From Panax quinquefolius (Eukaryota > Streptophyta > Magnoliopsida > Apiales > Araliaceae), in the NCBI GenBank assembly GCA_020205615.1, contig CM035162.1, positions 42,894,464 through 42,958,463 of the forward strand: 64,000 nt of DNA, written 5' to 3'. Below the pieces are notes generated by a model that saw only the letters and a program-made list of their open reading frames with translations, was not told the origin of the DNA and made no database searches. This document shows, piece by piece, positions 45,097-56,904 of this stretch. A program made the translations under genes and the position numbers. Each line of letters opens with the position of its first letter. The stretch's first letter is position 1.

Positions 45097-48000
45097 TGTA
45101 ACAACCCGATATTTTCTATATAATTAAATAAGAAATTTTGCGTATAATTTTTTTTATTATTATTTTAAGGATGAGGATTTGTACAAGATAATGTGTGTAT
45201 GTAATTATATAATAAATAAAAATATATTTATTACATGAACGTTTACAAATAATTTTATTTTACAATTATTGATTATTATAAAGTTTATTCTTTTAATAAT
45301 TAATTTTATAGTAGAAATATTTTTATTATTTATTTTCCATGAAAATATAATTATATTATTTAAATAATATATGAAATGGTTATTAGAATTATGATAATAA
45401 TTATTTTATTTTATTATATGAACTTATTTAAGTTTAATTAAGTTATTTATTTTTAACTTAATTATTAATGTTATATATGACATTTATAATTAGATACGGA
45501 ATCCAAAACCCTAATTTTGGATTTTGATCAAAGAATGAGAATAATAATATTATATTATTATTTGTCAGTGTTATAATTAGGTATGCTATGTGTGTAAGGT
45601 TAATGTGAGGATCAGTTTTGATGGAACAGTTTTAATGTTAGTGATAAACCCTAGTTGAAGTCAAATGAGACTTTAAAATCTGTCTAGTAATTATGTTATG
45701 TGATTAATGATATTTATTATAATATTATTTTATTTTAGTACAGTAAATATGTACTGTATATGTCTGGACTGATAATGTTGCTCAATTATGGCATCTTATG
45801 ACCAAACCCTAGCATTAATTTGTTTAACCTTATTTTTAATTCAATTGGGAAATTTAAGACTGTGTGGTAATTGTGTTAGTTGAATTATGTCGTGTATGGC
45901 ATAATTTAAAGTTAATTAGGAAACCCTAATTATTATTTAAGAAACCCTAATTGCTTATTGATGACCCTAGTTGTATAAATTAGGAATATTAAATGCTAAA
46001 AATTTAAAACCCTAATTTCCTAATTGTAACCCTAATTACTAATTGGGTAATCCTAATTGCTAAATTGGAAAGATAAATACTATTTAGTAAAACTTAACCC
46101 TAATTAGGGGAATCTTAATTATTCAAAACCCTAATTAATATTTAGAAATATTAAATTTCTAAAAAATCCTAATATTTATATTATAAACCCTAATTTATAA
46201 ATTGCAAACCCTAATCGCTAAGTTGGGAAGGTGTAATGCTAATTAATGTCTCCTAAACCTAATTGATTAAGAAACCATAATTACAATTTTTAGAAACTAA
46301 AATTTTATTATTATTATTATTTTTTTTTATAAACCCTAGTTGGAAAATTCTATAATTTATGCTAAACCTTAGGGTTAAACCCTAAGGGTTTGACAAGTTA
46401 CAATTTTGCCATTAAAATGATTTACCAAAAGACCTTTTTACCCTTAGTTGTATTATTGAAGCTAAAATAGGTTTTGACATTTAGGTGAGTTGGTGACTAA
46501 CTCATACCCACCCTACATGCTCAAAATCTCGGTGAGATCGACCACTAGATCGAAAGAACATCTGATGTATACAAGCATTATAAATAGAATTGGAGAGAGA
46601 AAAAGTGTACATTTTGCTCATTTACTCACCCACACTCCATCAAGTCCCTCTCTCTCTAACATACGAATTTAACTTGTAAATCAGTCCCAAATCAAAGCCC
46701 CACAATCAACCATAACAAATCAGAAGCTAGAATTCAAAATATTTTCAAAGAAGGTATAAACCCTAACTTGAAAATCTGTCCAATGATCCTTTGTTAGATG
46801 TTATGATTCAGTGTTAAAATATGTTGTTAGTAGTGTATAATCATGATCTGGGTTGCTAGATGTTAGATCCATAACATCTAGAGGCTCGGATTTAGCATTT
46901 TACAAAATCTGGAAAAAAATTGTTTTGGTTTCTGACAACAAATGTCAGGCCTTGTATCTCTGTGATCTTTAATGATTTTTGTGTTTTGAAAGTCTATAGC
47001 TGTAGTCTGCTATGAGATATTTGCTCTGGATCAAGAATCAGGCCTAGATCAGTTTTATATTGCACGTTATTCGTGGTCAAACTACGTTGACCAAAGATTG
47101 GTAGTGGAAATCTGGTGACCATGAACTTGCCCAGAAAGCTCTGACAACAAGTTCATGGGCCCAGATCTTTCTGTTTTTAGTTGTTTGGTTTCTTTTGTTG
47201 TAATAAGTTTGTTGTTTGTTGTTTATTCTATATATGTAAGCTTATGGAACATCTAAATGAATAACATGATTCATGTAGTATACGGTCAAACCATGTAAGA
47301 AGATCACGATTTTCGTTTTCTGGGTAACCCAGAAAATGTATGATCGTGATTTCTGACATGGGTTGACCGGTTAATATTTGACGATTTAGTTGTTGTTATG
47401 GTGATTATATGTGATCTATCTCTTCATGTACATGTTGGTTACCTCCTGCAAAGATTAAATCATAGAAGCAATACTTGGATCATAAGTTATGGGAGCCCAA
47501 AAGTGAACAGTCGAACTGTTCTTCATTTCTGCGTAACCTAGAAATGAAGAACAACTCTGACAGCTTGTTCATAAGCCTAGATCTTGCAATTGAGTTATGT
47601 TATTAACCTGGTTGTGGCTGTATCCTTTAGTCTTGCACGAGTACTACAAGATCTGACCAAGAGCATGCCTATAATCATCACAGTTTACAAACTATTGTTG
47701 GTCAAACCAGCTACCTCGTCATCTGACATTGGTTTCTGGGTTTGGCCAAAAACAGCTCAAGAACACCTATAGCGACAGTTTAAATGTAATAGGGTCCTTT
47801 TATGACGATTTATTATTAATTATTTTTTTAAATAAATAGAAAAATTAGTTTTAATTATTAAAAATACAAAATAAATTATTAAAAATTATTTTAAAATCCA
47901 AAAATTATATTTTAATTATTTTGAATATATTTCATAAATATTTAATATTTTTGGAATATTAAAAGTATTTAATTTATTTAATTATAATATTAAATAAATT

Positions 48001-48233
48001 ATTTAAAAATGATTTTAATACATGAAAAATCATTTAAAATTATATTATGGTATAAGAAAATAATTTAAGTTATTTTTGATAACTTTTAATATTTTGTGAT
48101 GAATTTCATTAATTAATTAATATTAATGGTAATTAATTTATTTAATAAATGTATTAAATAAATGATGAAAAATAGAATTAATGATTTAAAAATTATATAA
48201 AAATTACATAAAGGTTATAAAAATATTTTAAGT
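45097..48233 (+). repeat. T7 3' LTR, first part
   Basis: Starts TGTAACAACCCGATATTTTC and matches 35776-38975. It contains the telo-box cluster, a TATA box (46579-46586) and a donor-like GAAG/GTATAA (46751-46758). It stops in AAAATATTTTAAGT, after which T9 gag sequence follows directly. Confidence 0.85.
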
Positions 48234-49165
48234 AGATTCCTATTCAAAATGTAGGAAGAAACAATGGTAATGCACAGCTGGTCACAACCAAGCAGTTCAA
48301 AGAGTTGGGACCACCAGAATTCTGGAGAAAGTCGGATCCGATTAAGGCAGAGACGTGGGTCAAACAAATTATCAAGATATTCGATGTCTTGGGATGCGGA
48401 GGAACATAAGGTTCCATTCGCCACCTTTATGTTAAAGTAATGATGATTACTTGTGGGAATGTGAAGCGTATCCATCCACCAAGGCCAAAGCATGTCTTGG
48501 GAGACATTTTAGAATCGTTCAATGACAAATACTTTCACGAAAGTGTTCATATATGAAGGAGGTAGAGTTTATTAGATTGGAACAAAACAACATGATGGTG
48601 TCCCAGACGAGGCGTAAGTTCATGAGTTATCCAGGTTTGCACCTCATTTGGTGAAGAATGAGGAACGTATGAAGCGGGTGTTTCAGAGAGGTTGGAAACT
48701 CTAAGATACGTCAATATCTCATTTCTCATAAATTTTCTCTATTCGAGATGTTGTCAATGAGGCTCAATTATTAGAGCGAGATAACCAAAGACGATCAACC
48801 GAGGACCATAACTGGATCATACCGGTGTGGCAATGATCATCGTAACAACGATAAACAACGGAGAAAGAAGAATACGGACAAGAGCCACAACCACTCTGGT
48901 GGTAATCATGGCCATGAAAATAGCATAAGCGAGTCAGGAGGAGATTTTAAAAAAAGGAGATTCAACAATGACAATACGAAAACGTCAGCACCAGCAGCAA
49001 CTGGTTCCAAGGGAGGAGAACGACCACAGGTCATATGCTATAAATGCGGGAAAGAAGGACATATCAGTCCAAACTGCCCACAACAGTTTAAGGTATGCTA
49101 TAATTGTGGAAAGGAAGGACATATCGCTCGAGATTGTACGATAGCGAAACCAAGTTCAGCGGGGA
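48234..49165 (+). pseudogene. gag: T9 gag, 5'-truncated and broken
   Basis: It begins with capsid sequence (TTKQFKELGPPEFWRKSDPI, KAETWVKQIIKIFDVLGC) and continues in shifted frames with stops (ESFNDKYFHESV). Near the end two zinc knuckles are intact: [14 protein letters not shown] and [14 protein letters not shown] (49036-49140). The frame of the knuckles runs on into protease. Confidence 0.8.
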
Positions 49166-49167
49166 CG

Positions 49168-49780
49168 GTGACTCAAAAGGCTGTCCCAGAAAAGTCAAAG
49201 TCAACGGTTCCTGAAAGAGCATTTGTCGTAACTGGTGAACATGCGAGGAACCCAAACGAGGTGATCACGGGTAAGCTAATCATAAATTCATGCGAAGTTT
49301 ATACCTTACTAGATACCGGTGCTACCCATTCATTTATTTCTCCTGCTTGTGCTAAACGTTTAAACTTGACTCCGGAGGAATTATACTTTGATTTATCTGT
49401 GGAGACTCCGTTAGGAGAAACCTTCATCACATCCACTGTTTATAAATCTTGTTTGATCTAAGTTGGCACCATCACATTACCTGTTGACCTTATCTCTTTA
49501 AAGATACTTGCTTTTGATGTGATTTTAGGGATTGATTGGTTAACTACTCATCATGCCAAAATTGATTGTTTTCATAAGGTTGTTTGTTTTCATATTCCTA
49601 AACAACCCGTTGTTCGAATTCAAGCAACTAAACCATTAAAATCAATCACTGTTATATCAAGTCATAAAGCTATTCGTTTATTAAAAAACAGATCTCAATC
49701 TTTCTTAGCCCATGTTATGGATTTGAATAAAGACACGTCAGATTTGAATAATATTCCTGTTGTTAGTAACTTTCCTGACG
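49168..49780 (+). pseudogene. T9 protease region, one stop
   Basis: The open frame from 49168 carries [20 protein letters not shown] with the Asp active site (about residue 49). TAA at 49459-49461 interrupts a frame that continues VGTITLPVDLISLKILAFDV then ILGIDWLTTHHAKIDC (the ILGIDW flap motif) and the linker to RT (NNIPVVSNFPDVLPEELPDL). Confidence 0.85.
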
Positions 49781-51195
49781 TATTACCTGAAGAACTTCCC
49801 GATCTACCCCCAAAACGTGAAGTTGAATTCTTTATTGATCTTGAATCTGGTACAAAGCCCATTTCTAAAACCCCATATCGAATGGCTCCTATTGAACTTC
49901 AGGAGTTAAAGGTCCAACTACAGGAGTTGTTGGACATCGGTTTCATTCGCCCTAGTACATCTCCTTGGGGTGCTCTGTTTTATTTGTAAAGAAGAAAGGC
50001 GGAGTATGCGACTTTATCGATTCATCGGAATTAAACCATGTCACTATCAAGAATAGGTATCCGCTACCTCGTATTGATGACTTGATTGACCGATTTGCAA
50101 GGAGCATAATTCTTTTCAAAATCGATCTTAGATTCGGATATCATCATTTGAAGGTTAAAGCGAGGATATTCAAGGCGCCTTTCGAACTTCGATGACGGGC
50201 ATTATGAATTCCTAGTTATGTCTTTTAGTTTGACTAATGCTCCTGCGGCTTTCATGGATATAATGAACCGAGTATTCAATGATTATTTGGATCAGTTCGT
50301 TGTTTTCTTTATTGATGACATCCTCATATATTCTAAAAGTCGTGAAGATCATGAGCACCATTTGAAGCTGGTACTGCAAAGGCTTCGTGATAACAAACTA
50401 TATGCCAAGCTGAAGAAATGCGAGTTCTGGCTTGAGGAAGTAGCATTCCTTGGGCACGTGGTGTCAAAACATGGAGTATCTGTTGACCCGGCGAAGATTG
50501 AAGCAATACAAAGTTGGGAACAACCGAAGTTGGTGACCGAAGTACGTAGCTTTCTGGGCTTAGCTGGTTATTATCGGAGATTCGTGGAAGGATTTTCTCG
50601 AATCGCTACTCCATTAACCCTGCTGACTCGGAAAGATATCAAATTTGTATGGAGCGAGGAATGCGAGAAGTGTTTCCAAGAGCTTAAGAGGAGACTCATT
50701 TTGGCACCTGTTTTGACAATACCATCTGGTTCGAATGGATTTGTTATCTACAGTGATGCTTCAGGCAAAGGGCTAGGATGTGTTCTTATGCAACGTGGGA
50801 AAGTTATAGCCTATGCCTCACGACAACTTAAAGAATATGAGAGGAATTATCCTACTCATGATCTAGAGTTGGCAGCATTCATTTTCGCGCTAAAGATCTG
50901 GAGGCACTATCTATATGGGGAGAAAGTGGAGATATATTCAGACCATAAAAGTCTCAAATATTTCTTCACCCAAAAGGAACTCAACATGCGGCAATGACGT
51001 TGGCTCGAGTTATTGAAAGATTATGACTATACCATCCAATACCATCCTGGAAAAGCAAACGTGGTAGCTGATGCATTGAGTAGAATATCATATGCGGGTA
51101 CAAGTGCAATTTTGTTAACACAAAGGCCCATTTTGTATGACTTGCAAAGGATGAAGATAGAGATAAAGGCTCCAAGTACCCACTTGATGATATAA
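49781..51195 (+). pseudogene. pol: T9 reverse transcriptase and RNase H, broken
   Basis: RT pieces: KTPYRMAPIELQELKVQLQE and FIRPSTSPWG, a frameshift near 49970, LFVKKKGGVCDFIDSSELNH (damaged), [19 protein letters not shown], a second shift near 50200, then an open stretch from 50218 with [20 protein letters not shown] (catalytic DD) through [20 protein letters not shown]. RNase H follows in frame: [40 protein letters not shown], then TGA at 50995-50997 (one codon, probably CGA to TGA) and [10 protein letters not shown]. No intact protein can be made. Confidence 0.88.
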
Positions 51196-52681
51196 AGCAT
51201 ACGAGTAGAACCAACTTTAATCGATAAAGTTAAAGTTGCTCAAGCCACAGATCCGGAGCTGATGCGTATGAAGAAGAAAGTACAAGAATGTGCTATTCCA
51301 GAAGCAAGAATCGATGAAGAAGGAATACTTCGAGTCCACTCCAGACTTTGTGTTCCTAATGATTCTGATTTGAAGTACAAGATCATGATGGAGGCACATA
51401 ATACACCATTTGCAATCCATCCTGGAAGTACCAAAATGTATCATGATCTTCGACATACATTTTGGTGGAACAATATGAAGAGAGAGATCGCGAAGTTTAT
51501 CTCGAGGTGTTTAACTTGTCAACGTGTAAAGGTGGAGCATTAAGTGCCAAAGGGTCCATTGCAACCACTTGAGATTCCGAAATTGAAGTGGGAACACATT
51601 ACCATGGATTTTGTTACGGGTCTTCCCACGGTTTCTCAAGGCATAAATGCTATTTGGGTTATTGTTGATAGATTAACCAAGTCCGCTCATTTCTTGCCGA
51701 TATGGGAGACTTATTCCCTTGAACGTCTTGCTAGTATGTACATGAATGAGATTGTGAGGTTGCATGGCATGCTAGTATCCATAGTTTCGGATCGTGACCC
51801 AAGATTCACTTCAAGATTTTGGGTTAGCTTGCAAAAAGCTATGGGCGCGATTTACTGGTTGATTCGGCATACCATCCTCACACGGACAAAAATCGAGAGG
51901 ACTATTCAAACTCTTGAAGATCTATTAAGACTCTCATCCTAGACTTCAAAGGCGGTTGGGATAAGTATTTACCATTGGTGGATTCTTCCCACAACAACAA
52001 AGTTATCGAGGAAAGTATAGGTGTGGCTCCATTGAAGCATTGTATGGGACGAAAGTGTCGCTCTCAATATGTTGGGATGAGGTGGGTGAAGCAACATTGT
52101 TGGGACCCGAGTTGGTACGTATAACTACAGAAAAGATCCAAATGATTCGACAACGTATACAAACGGCACAGGATCGACAAAAGAGTTATGCGGATATTCA
52201 TCGAAAGGATGTGGAATTTAGTATTGGGGATCATGTATTGTTGCGTGTTGCTCAATGGAAAGGAGTTACAAGATTTGGGAAAAGAAGAAAACTCAATTCA
52301 CAATTTATTGGTCCATTTCAGATTCTTGATCGAGTAGGAAATGTAGCCTATAGACTCGCGTTACCTCCAAGTATGTCTCGTGTTCATAATATTTTTCATA
52401 TATCTGTGCTACGTAAATATGTGAAAGACCCAAACCACGTTATTGAGTTAGAACCGGACGAGATAGCCAAAGACTTAACGTACGAAGAGGTACATGTCAA
52501 GATCTTGGATAGGAAAGAGCATGTCCTACACACAAAGGTCATACCACAAGTCAAAGTTTTGTGGAGGAACCATGCTATTGAAGAAATGACCTGGGAGTTG
52601 GAAACGGAAATGAAAGCGAGGTATCCCCATCTTTTTGAAATACCAGGTACGTACGTCAATTTCGAGGACGAAATTTTATAA
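51196..52681 (+). pseudogene. T9 integrase with chromodomain-like tail, broken
   Basis: The zinc domain ([35 protein letters not shown]) ends at TAA 51541-51543 in frame. The core reads [35 protein letters not shown] and [13 protein letters not shown], but the stretch that should be [10 protein letters not shown] is garbled ([16 protein letters not shown]), with small shifts on both sides, followed by another break. From 52040 the frame is open to 52681: DEVGEATLLGPELVRITTEK, QFIGPFQILDRVGNVAYRLA, and VIPQVKVLWRNHAIEEMTWE, the chromovirus tail, ending FEDEIL and stop. Confidence 0.87.
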
Positions 52682-52692
52682 GGAGGGGAGGT
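52682..52692 (+). other. T9 polypurine tract
   Basis: GGAGGGGAGGT lies directly before the LTR start TGTAAGACCCC and just after the pol stop codon. Confidence 0.8.
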
Positions 52693-55317
52693 TGTAAGAC
52701 CCCAACTTATTATAAATAAAATTGAATTTCCTTTATTTATTATTTTGAAATAGTAAGGGTTAATTTGATTAATGTGGTTAGTTATGGGTAAAATGCGTAA
52801 ATATTTTAAATAAGCAAGTGGTTATAAAATATTCATTTTTATCGGAGAATATTCATTTAGTCGTGGAATATTCTTCTTGCTGTCGGGAATATTAAATTAC
52901 TGACAGTAGCGACTTTAATGTGGGCCCCATAACGGAAAGCGATTAGATGAAGAAAGCGACAAATATAAGTTGTTTATAAATAGCGGCGTAGTTATTCACA
53001 GATTAATTGTTGGAATACCCGGTGGTTAAAACACGATGTCTGGCGTTGTTACAAGATTATCACTGCGGTATTGCACCAATTATTGATTATTACGTAAGAA
53101 GGCACTACTCAATAATTGTTACAGTAATTACTATTTAGTATTTTATTTTATTGATTCAATAATTGCTACGTTGATATTTTATATTATTGTTGTTTTGATA
53201 ATTGTCACTACACAATTATTTTCCATTATCAGACAATAATTCATATTATCTAAATAATATTATTAGATAACATTATTAGCAATGTCTAGAAAGTTACATC
53301 TCAAGGAGAGGTTTGGTCACCTAATTAATTGCGCCAGAGAAGGAGAAATCCTTATTGGAAAGTCCCTCTTTCACTGAAGCGCACTGGTTGTCGATATTGT
53401 GATTACGTAATATTATTTGTGAATAATTAATTATTCATTTATATGATGAGTAAAATATTCATTTTATGTGGATATAGATGGAGAAATTTTTTAAAGTGAT
53501 AATTGTTGAAAATCGATATTTTATCTTTTCTGATAAAATAATATTTTATTATATTATTATAATATAATAATGACGATATTTTTACAATGAATGTAGGATA
53601 TATTAGTATATGAGGAAAAAGAGTATTTTTTGTTGCATTAAATGATTAACACATGTTTTGTGTGTCGGTGGACCCCATTTCTTGACTGAAATTTGATTAT
53701 AGCCTGTAAAATCACCCGTTTGTGAATTTCGGTCAATTTCTGTTTGGAATTTGGAAAACTTTTCTTCTGTAAAGTTGTAGAGAATGAAATTTCCTATGGG
53801 AAAGTCATGTGGTTTGAATTTTTCTGATAAAAGGGTTATTTATTATGAATTATTGAAGTTCTGAAGTTCTAGAATAATTGATTTTTGAAGTTTTAATTAT
53901 TTTTTTAAAGAAAAACGTTTTTGGTGAGTGTTCCACATGTGATATAAATGTGTTCAATGGCTGAAATCAGATTCAAAGGTGTGCGTGAGAATTTTGATTA
54001 AAAATAATATTTTTATATTAAATTTTCTATTTTGGTGTTCTAAGCATTTTCCTATAAATAGGGTGCTTAGGTTAGAATTGAAAATAACACCAGAAACTAA
54101 AGTTTTCTCTCTCGATATATTGAGCGTATTCTTGTGAGTATTTTGATACTTTGAGTGTTCTTTATCTGATGCGAGTTCCTTCAAAGACTATATTAAGATT
54201 CTAGTTAGAAGTCTTAGTCTTTTTCGAGGTAAGGGATGCTATTTTCTACTTAAATGATATTATTTTCTTCAATATCATTATGCCGAAATATTGGTCTAAA
54301 GTTTTTTTATCAAATTTGGAACTTTTTGTGTCGGGGTTACTACTCACGATATCGACATTATTCACATATACTGACTATTATTCACGAATAAGATTATTTA
54401 GAAAAAAAATGAAATTTTCTTCTTTTTGTCCAAAATATCTATTATGGATACTAGCTTTGATTGTATCCATGTTTTGATCATTCTTGAATTTTACTCCACT
54501 ATAATTATTTATGAGGTATTTTTGGACATGGAATAGCTGAAATACGAATCCTTAATATTTATTCTTTTGTTTCACTTGATTCATTTTCTTTAAAATATTT
54601 TTCATCATCCTCAGTCCTAAATGATGATATAATTGAATATCTTTGGCCTGTAGTGCAAAGATTAATGATTTCTGATGAATATCTTTGGCCCATAGTGCAA
54701 AGATGAACATGTGTTTAGATGAAACACGACGGTAATGAATATCTTTGGCCTGTAGTGCAAAGATGAATATTTGATTCCAGATATATATTGATTGATGTTA
54801 CAGGGATAAAATATCGACGATGAACTTTTAAATTCATATATAGAAGATAGTAGACTTCATTCTCTACTTAACTCTTTTAATGAATTATTATTTCCATCTC
54901 TGAATATTGATTTAAAAGCTGGTTTATCATTGTATTCTATTAGATTTTTCCCTGTTGAGGACTAACGATAATTTGTTCTATGTTATCTTAGTGATAATGT
55001 TCTTTACTGGGCTAGTTGAGCTCACCCTTTTCCTTTTTGTTCCATTTTTCTTCTCAGGAGGCGAGAATGTAGCGAGTACTAGTCGGGGTATGGAATGAAG
55101 GTTCTAGAAAGTCGTTTTAGCAGTTCTCACTATTTTTGTAAAATAATGTATCAATAATTGTAATGAGGACTTATTTGAGTGTGAATATTATCTAGATGAC
55201 AATATTTGTATTTAAACTCATAGTTTTTATGTTGTATTATAAAGTTGTAGTTGTTTCTGTACCATGTATTTTGACGACTCAGAATGGGTGTTGTATACCT
55301 ATTTTGGGGGCGTCACA
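52693..55317 (+). repeat. T9 3' LTR (2625 bp)
   Basis: TGTAAGACCCCAAC ... GGGGGCGTCACA. It has the conserved U3 block (53275-53395), TATA box (54053-54060), donor-like CGAG/GTAAGGG (54225-54235), and three ATCTTTGGCCTGTAGTGCAA hairpin units (54637-54770). It lacks small ORF L2. Confidence 0.87.
54053..54060 (+). promoter_or_regulatory. T9 LTR TATA box
   Basis: TATAAATAGGGTGCTTAGG, same context as in T4. Confidence 0.6.
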
Positions 55318-55553
55318 TTATGTGTAATGGTATTTTTGTAATAGTTAGTCTGTATTAAGGCAATGATATATATATTATCTATCATGTAAAGAATTATAGT
55401 AAAGGTTGCGTAATTGGGATTAGACTCTGATAAATATAAGTTAAGTTGGATTTTTCTATTATTGTTATTATTATTAGTATTATTCCGCTCATAGAAATGG
55501 TATCGTGAAGCATCGAGTTCGGGTTTCAAGTACCAGAATTTGGGAGCGTCACA
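55318..55553 (+). repeat. T7 3' LTR, last part
   Basis: TTATGTGTAATGGTATTTTT matches T7 5' LTR from 43148 to its end at 43396, with a shorter TA run. It ends GGGAGCGTCACA, followed by GAGTC. Confidence 0.82.
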
Positions 55554-55766
55554 GAGTCTCAGCGATAAAATATTGATTATACACTTTTAATTCGTAAAAG
55601 ATAGTAGATATCATGCTCTACTTGACTCTTCTAAAATACAGTTGTATGTCTTTGGCCTATAGTGCAAAGATGAATTGTTAATGATTATCTTTGGCCGTAG
55701 TGAAAAGATGAATTTATTAGTATGATTATGAGCAAAAATTGTGAATTGGTATAACCATGATTTTTG

Positions 55767-55997
55767 ATGTTTCAGGTAAAGATAGGTTTCGAAAATTATC
55801 TTCGTCCTGGGTGCGAAGAGGAATTTAGAATCACAATTATGATTACGAGTTATTCATATGATTGTGGACATGAATTGTTGATTGATGTTACATGGATAAA
55901 ACATTATTGGTGGACTTTTAGCATGGAGAAGATAATAGACCTGATGCTCTATTTGACTCTTCTAATGGATTGCTCGTTCCGCTGCAACTATGGTTGA
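55767..55997 (+). CDS. LTR small ORF L1, T3 copy
   Basis: 76 codons from ATG at 55767 (MFQVKIGFENYLRPGCEEEF ... LTLLMDCSFRCNYG), the same length as the T4 copy at 11419 and collinear without indels. Differences include conservative ones (IDFIVY against IDLMLY). Function unknown. Whether it is translated is not known; the host LTR is old and solo. Confidence 0.35.
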   Translation: MFQVKIGFENYLRPGCEEEFRITIMITSYSYDCGHELLIDVTWIKHYWWTFSMEKIIDLMLYLTLLMDCSFRCNYG

Positions 55998-56354
55998 AAA
56001 GTTTTATCATTTACCATATGTTCTAAATCTCTGATTTATTACTAATGAAGGCTATTGATGATGTAAATTATCTTTAGTCATGATATTCTTTACTAGGCTA
56101 GTTGTGCTCACCCTTTTTGCTTCACAATTCCTTTCAGGTAATAAGAGTGTTGCCGGGTCGAGCGGGGATAACAGGGGAATAGAACGGTGGTCTATAGCTG
56201 TTGAGGTTCTCCCTAAGTACTATGGAAATAATTTTGTTGAGAAATTTAGATAAGTGTGTCGTATTGTATACGTCATTTGATATTTAATTTTGGTGAACCG
56301 AATAGGGTAAGGTGAACCCAACTTTGGAAGGGTGTTTTGCCACTATCATATAAG

Positions 56355-56705
56355 ATGTCTAATGACATACAACCTCGTGTTATCATAAGATAGGGTTGTG
56401 CACATCCACTTATTGAGTATATCAATGAGCACTACCTATATGATCTTGGAGTTTATTTGAAATATAATTTTCACTTGGAGATAATGGAGATAGTTATATG
56501 TCAAGAGAAGACTCACCATTGGAAAGAAGATGATAGTAATCTTCTTATTTTTCTTTGGGGACTTTTGGGTCAACCAAGGATAATTCTGTGGACATATGAT
56601 ATCTATCATAACCTAGACGCATGGCCTCCCATGTACGAAGGTTTCCTTGAGTATTTTCCAAAGATTTTAATTTCTAAAACAATTATTGATTGTACCTTTA
56701 TGTAA
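56355..56705 (+). pseudogene. LTR small ORF L2, T3 copy, one stop
   Basis: Collinear with the T4 ORF at 7863 over its whole length. The only break is TAG at 56391-56393, where T4 has CAG. After it the frame is open for 104 codons to TAA at 56703-56705, ending DCTFM. This longer end also appears in the T4 3' copy, so about 116 codons is the likely original length. Confidence 0.5.
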
Positions 56706-56904
56706 GGTACCATTGTAAGGTCTTATGGTCAAGGCACCATGAGAGTTATATATATTTGTATTAAAACTCACAGCTTATCTGTTGTCGTACTCTACACGAC
56801 AGTTCAACAGTTGTATAAACGAAGTTTATATTTGATTTTTATAGTGCGATATCTGGCAACTTAGAATGGGTGATGTATACCTATTTTTGGGGCGTCACAG
56901 ATTC

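Larger units (their letters stand above)
48234..55317 (+). mobile_element. T9: chromovirus, 5' end deleted
   Basis: The interior starts in mid-gag at 48234 and continues through protease, RT, RNase H, integrase and a single 3' LTR (52693-55317). There is no 5' LTR, PBS or gag start. The left edge abuts T7 LTR sequence while the right edge resumes T7 LTR about 1.77 kb further on, so one deletion removed the 5' end of T9 with part of the T7 LTR. TTATG after 55317 would be the right target duplication. It is related to T10. Confidence 0.85.
35776..55553 (+). mobile_element. T7: non-autonomous retrotransposon with giant LTRs
   Basis: The 5' LTR is 35776-39633 plus 42033-43396 (about 5.2 kb without T8). 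The interior is only 43397-45096. The 3' LTR is 45097-48233 plus 55318-55553, with T9 and a deletion between. The ends are TGTAACAACCC and GCRTCACA. Flanks are GAGTA (35771-35775) and GAGTC (55554-55558); relatives read GAGTC here, so one base of the left copy has changed. Inside are a perfect PBS and gag scraps only, so it depends on other elements. Confidence 0.82.
3706..56899 (+). mobile_element. T3: solo LTR of chromovirus type, split by nested elements
   Basis: The LTR begins TATAAGACCCCG (TG mutated to TA) and ends GGGGCGTCACA. Its pieces are 3706-4580, 21606-22524, 34729-35775 and 55554-56899. Removing T4, T6 and T7 with their target duplications joins them into about 4172 bp of continuous LTR. 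GATTC flanks both ends (3701-3705 and 56900-56904). Only one LTR lies between the duplications, so the internal region and second LTR were lost by recombination between LTRs. It belongs to the T4 LTR family. Confidence 0.8.
55554..56899 (+). repeat. T3 solo LTR, piece 4 (3' end)
   Basis: GAGTCTCAGCGATAAAATA resumes T3 after T7. It includes hairpin units (55645-55715), small ORFs L1 (55767) and L2 (56355), and the end GGGGCGTCACA, followed by GATTC (56900-56904). Confidence 0.78.
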
